Part shown: piece after piece, positions 61,928 through 64,000 of the stretch
Layout of the letters: every line of letters begins with the position of its first letter
Numbering within the stretch: the first letter of the stretch is position 1
Origin: Streptomyces lavendofoliae
GTDB lineage: Bacteria > Actinomycetota > Actinomycetes > Streptomycetales > Streptomycetaceae
Length of the DNA stretch: 64,000 nucleotides
Assembly: GCF_014649735.1 (NCBI RefSeq)
Contig: NZ_BMTP01000014.1
Coordinates: 62,001-126,000 of the forward strand
Reading direction: 5' to 3'
Position numbers and translations under genes: made by a program
Notes under the pieces: model-generated
What the model saw: the letters and a program-made list of their open reading frames with translations, nothing else
The model's database searches: none
What the model was told of the DNA's origin: nothing

Positions 61928-61944
61928 ACTAACCAGTCGGTATG
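61928..61944. promoter_or_regulatory. Candidate TetR operator upstream of the SDR operon
   Basis: ACTAACCAGTCGGTATG is, read on the other strand, CATACCGACTGGTTAGT, 15 of 17 identical to 54431-54447 and with the same ACCGA half-site. It sits in the divergent gap between the SDR gene and the NamZ-like gene. Confidence 0.7.
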
Positions 61945-62081
61945 TGCCGGGGGAAGGCCGCGGCGCGGAGCGAGGGGAGCCGTGCCGCCTCCGTTCCCCG
62001 GGGCCTGCGGGCGCGCTAGCGTGCGAGTCCGGAAGGGTCGCGGAACGGTTCCGGAACGGTCGGGCGTCACGGAGGTGTCGG

Positions 62082-63335
62082 ATGAGCGTGTCCAGAAGGG
62101 GTCTGCTGGTCGCCGGCGGGACGGCGGGAGCGGCGGCGGGGCTGGTGGGGGCGGCTCCCGGCGGGGCGTCCGCGCGCGGAGCCGGCCGCCGGGTGCGGAC
62201 CGGTTTCGACCGGCTCGCGGCCGACGGGTACGCGGCGCTGGCCGGGCAGCGGGTGGGGGTGGTGACCAACCCGACGGGGGTGACCGCAGGGGTACGGCAC
62301 GTCGTGGACGTCATGCACGCCGACGACCGGGTGGACCTGGTGGCGGTCTTCGGCCCGGAGCACGGTTTCCGCGGCACGGCCCAGGCGGGCGGTTCGGAGG
62401 GACGGTACGACGACCCGGCGACGGGTCTGCCGGTGTACGACACGTACCTGAAGAGCGGGCGGGCGCTGGCGGACGTGTTCACCGCCTCCGGCGTCGACAC
62501 GGTCGTCTTCGACATCCAGGACGTGGGGGCGCGCTTCTACACGTACATCTGGACGCTGTACGACTGCATGGTGTCGGCGGCGCTGGCGGGGAAACGTCTC
62601 ATGGTGCTGGACCGCCCGAACCCGGTGTCCGGGCGGGCGGCCCTCGGACCCGTGCTGGACCGGGCGTTCGCGACGTTCGTGGGGCGTGAACCGATCGCCC
62701 AGGCCCACGGAATGACGGTGGCGGAGCTGGCGCGGCTGTTCAACGGCGAGTTCCTGGCGGAGCCGGTCCAGCTGGCGACGGTGCGCATGTCCGGGTGGCG
62801 GCGGACCGACTTCTTCGACGCGACGGGGCTGCCGTGGGTACCCCCGAGCCCCAACATGCCGACGCCCGACACGGCGCTGGTGTACGCGGGCACGTGCCTG
62901 TTCGAGGGGACGAACCTGTCGGAGGGGCGGGGCACGACGCGGCCCTTCGAACTGCTGGGCGCCGAGGGCGTCGACCGGCGGTGGGCGGAGGCGGCGAACG
63001 CCCTGGGCCTGCCGGGTGTCCACTTCCGTGAGGCGTACTTCGCCCCGGTGTTCTCCAAGTTCGCGGGGAGGACCGTGGGCGGGGTGCAGGTGCACGTCGA
63101 CGACCGGGAGGCATTCGACCCCGTGCGCGCGGGTATCGGTCTCCTGGTGACGGCGAAGCGGAGCTGGAGCGGCTTCGCCTGGCGGGCGGACAACTGGATC
63201 GACAAGCTGACCGGCTCGGCGCGGGTCCGGACGCTGATCGACGCGGGCGCGGACACGGACGAGGTGGTGGGCGCCTGGGAGGCGGACCTGGCGGCCTTCC
63301 GGTCGGTGCGGCGGCGGTACCTGATGTACCGCTGA
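62082..63335 (+). CDS. namZ: DUF1343 protein, NamZ-like exo-N-acetylmuramidase
   Basis: 417-residue exported protein. A twin-arginine-type signal (SRRGLLVAGG at 4-13) precedes the DUF1343 domain. DUF1343 proteins include NamZ, which removes terminal MurNAc residues from peptidoglycan fragments. Family blocks seen: VGVVTNPTGVT, FGPEHGFRG, DIQDVGARFYTYIWT, LDRPNP and PSPNMPTPDTALVY. It probably acts in cell-wall recycling outside the membrane. ATG at 62082 with GGAGGTG upstream is chosen. No other wall-recycling genes are adjacent. The symbol is by family, not by proven activity. Confidence 0.88.
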   Translation: MSVSRRGLLVAGGTAGAAAGLVGAAPGGASARGAGRRVRTGFDRLAADGYAALAGQRVGVVTNPTGVTAGVRHVVDVMHADDRVDLVAVFGPEHGFRGTAQAGGSEGRYDDPATGLPVYDTYLKSGRALADVFTASGVDTVVFDIQDVGARFYTYIWTLYDCMVSAALAGKRLMVLDRPNPVSGRAALGPVLDRAFATFVGREPIAQAHGMTVAELARLFNGEFLAEPVQLATVRMSGWRRTDFFDATGLPWVPPSPNMPTPDTALVYAGTCLFEGTNLSEGRGTTRPFELLGAEGVDRRWAEAANALGLPGVHFREAYFAPVFSKFAGRTVGGVQVHVDDREAFDPVRAGIGLLVTAKRSWSGFAWRADNWIDKLTGSARVRTLIDAGADTDEVVGAWEADLAAFRSVRRRYLMYR

Positions 63336-63353
63336 GCGGGGCGCGGCCACTGG

Positions 63354-63375
63354 GGCCACCGGGCAGCCGGTGGCC
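63354..63375 (+). terminator. Terminator after the NamZ-like gene
   Basis: GGCCACCGG (63354-63362) pairs with CCGGTGGCC (63367-63375) around a GCAG tetraloop, 19 nt after the stop. Confidence 0.8.
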
Positions 63376-63682
63376 GAACCGGCCACGGCGGAGCGGCTGT
63401 CGGGCCCTTCCGTCCGGCCGTCCGGAACGGTGGTATCGCGCCGATGCCGTCGCTCGTGCGACGCGACCGGTGAGGACGGGTTTGTGTGTGCTCCGGAAGC
63501 GGCACACCGGCGCTGTGGTGAGGAACTGTCAGCTCGCCGGAATCGCGGCTCGGGGCGCGTCAGGGACATTTCACGTCAGATGTCCGGCTGATGGGCCCCA
63601 TTCGTTTTTCGATGGAGCCGATCTGGGAACCCGTACGTCCATTCATCGACGCCGAAGTACGAGTGACGGAGGTGGCAGTGCG
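63376..63682. other. Non-coding gap before the last gene
   Basis: About 307 bp with no credible ORF. It presumably holds the promoter of the last gene. The stretch around 63590-63640 is relatively AT-rich (CATTCGTTTTTCGATGG) and is the most promoter-like part. No palindrome stood out. Confidence 0.45.
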
Positions 63683-64000
63683 ATGGCCGGTTTCCGGAGC
63701 CTGGCGAGACAGGTACGGGATCCAGGATGTGACCTGGCGCTGCGGCGGTATTCGCTGCGCAAGTGCCTTGAGCGGTTCGCCCCTTATGGGCACCGGGCCA
63801 CCTGGGACCACCTGTGCTCCAGGCACAGGTTCGGACCCGAGGACCGGGAGCCCGATCCGGCGCGGCTGGTGGCCGCGCTCGACGAGCTGGAAGAGGCGCG
63901 CGCGGTCTGGCTCGCGTACGAGGAGAAGTTCGCCGCGCGCCGCCGGCGCGAGAAGCACGACGGGCTGCGGCGGCCGGGCTGGATAGACGACTGGCACCGG
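63683..64000 (+). CDS. Conserved hypothetical protein, cut by the window end
   Basis: 106 codons are open to the window edge with no stop. The ATG at 63683 follows GGAGGT at a 9-nt spacing. The product begins MAGFRSLARQVRDPGCDLA and continues with SLRKCLERFAPYGHRATWDHLC, a helical Glu/Ala/Arg-rich part (LDELEEARAVWLAYEEKF), and ends here at PGWIDDWHR. I recognise no named domain. The Cys/His pattern (C16, C28, H46 and C49) could bind metal. From memory similar small proteins exist in other streptomycetes, where the end is close to this point. Confidence 0.78.
   Translation, partial: MAGFRSLARQVRDPGCDLALRRYSLRKCLERFAPYGHRATWDHLCSRHRFGPEDREPDPARLVAALDELEEARAVWLAYEEKFAARRRREKHDGLRRPGWIDDWHR

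Noticed and set aside
63560-63997. Minus-strand frame at the right edge
   Set aside because: It overlaps the well-started plus-strand gene at 63683 and looks like its antisense shadow.

Overview
The window is high-GC chromosomal DNA from a Streptomyces-like actinomycete. Evidence: strong third-position GC, many GTG starts, the proteasome-associated ATPase ARC, mycothiol genes (mshC and an S-(hydroxymethyl)mycothiol dehydrogenase), two chaplin genes, and a gene order that, from memory and not checked, matches the S. coelicolor core chromosome from arc through the glycerol (gyl) operon and mshC to chpC/chpH. I see no insertion sequence, prophage, rRNA or CRISPR array. There is one tRNA gene. 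The genes at both window edges are cut.

Layout. 1-6.9 kb: ARC ATPase (C-terminus cut), a small ferredoxin, a secreted or anchored protein, TrmI, a site-2 protease with CBS domains, a RecB/Cas4-like Fe-S nuclease and an orphan NarL-type regulator. 7.0-15.1 kb: two tandem oligopeptide-type binding lipoproteins, a HAD phosphatase and cobalamin-dependent methionine synthase. 15.3-20.3 kb: the glycerol regulon gylR-glpF-glpK-glpD, with a shared 12-nt operator core before gylR and before glpF. 20.7-27.2 kb: PAC2/ParJ, then a conserved actinobacterial block (mshC, a PI-kinase-fold protein, DUF3090, a histidine phosphatase), CorA and a ferritin-like protein. 27.5-34.3 kb: F420-type oxidoreductase, aldo/keto reductase coupled to a RecD2-like protein with degenerate ATPase motifs, two small conserved genes, and chaplins ChpC- and ChpH-like.

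34.5-48.6 kb: M20 peptidase, tRNA-Leu(GAG), a ROK regulator with xylA/xylB (xylose), an RluA-type pseudouridine synthase, the formaldehyde-detoxification pair mscR plus metallo-hydrolase, an amino-acid permease, the gluconate genes (GntR, gluconokinase, GntP) and two small coupled genes. 48.6-53 kb: flavoprotein dehydrogenase, a NUDIX-DUF202-DUF202 coupled operon, a quinone-oxidoreductase-like MDR protein and a small histidine-rich protein. 53-64 kb: a glucarate-dehydratase-like enzyme, an acyl-CoA unit (APH-fold kinase and ACAD10/11-type dehydrogenase), a lysyl-oxidase-fold secreted protein, an operon of SDR, acyl-CoA ligase and TetR, a NamZ-like muramidase and a cut small hypothetical gene.

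The most promising new system is at 54.4-61.9 kb. An aminoglycoside-phosphotransferase-fold kinase, an ACAD10/11-like dehydrogenase, an SDR and an acyl-CoA ligase sit in two facing transcription units. Near-identical operator-like sites (15 of 17 bases) lie in front of both, and a TetR gene ends one of them. The enzyme set resembles levulinate/4-hydroxyacid (Lva; mammalian ACAD10/11) catabolism. Other points of interest are the ATPase-dead RecD2-like protein, the kinase/phosphatase pair beside mshC, and several precise palindromes that read as operators.
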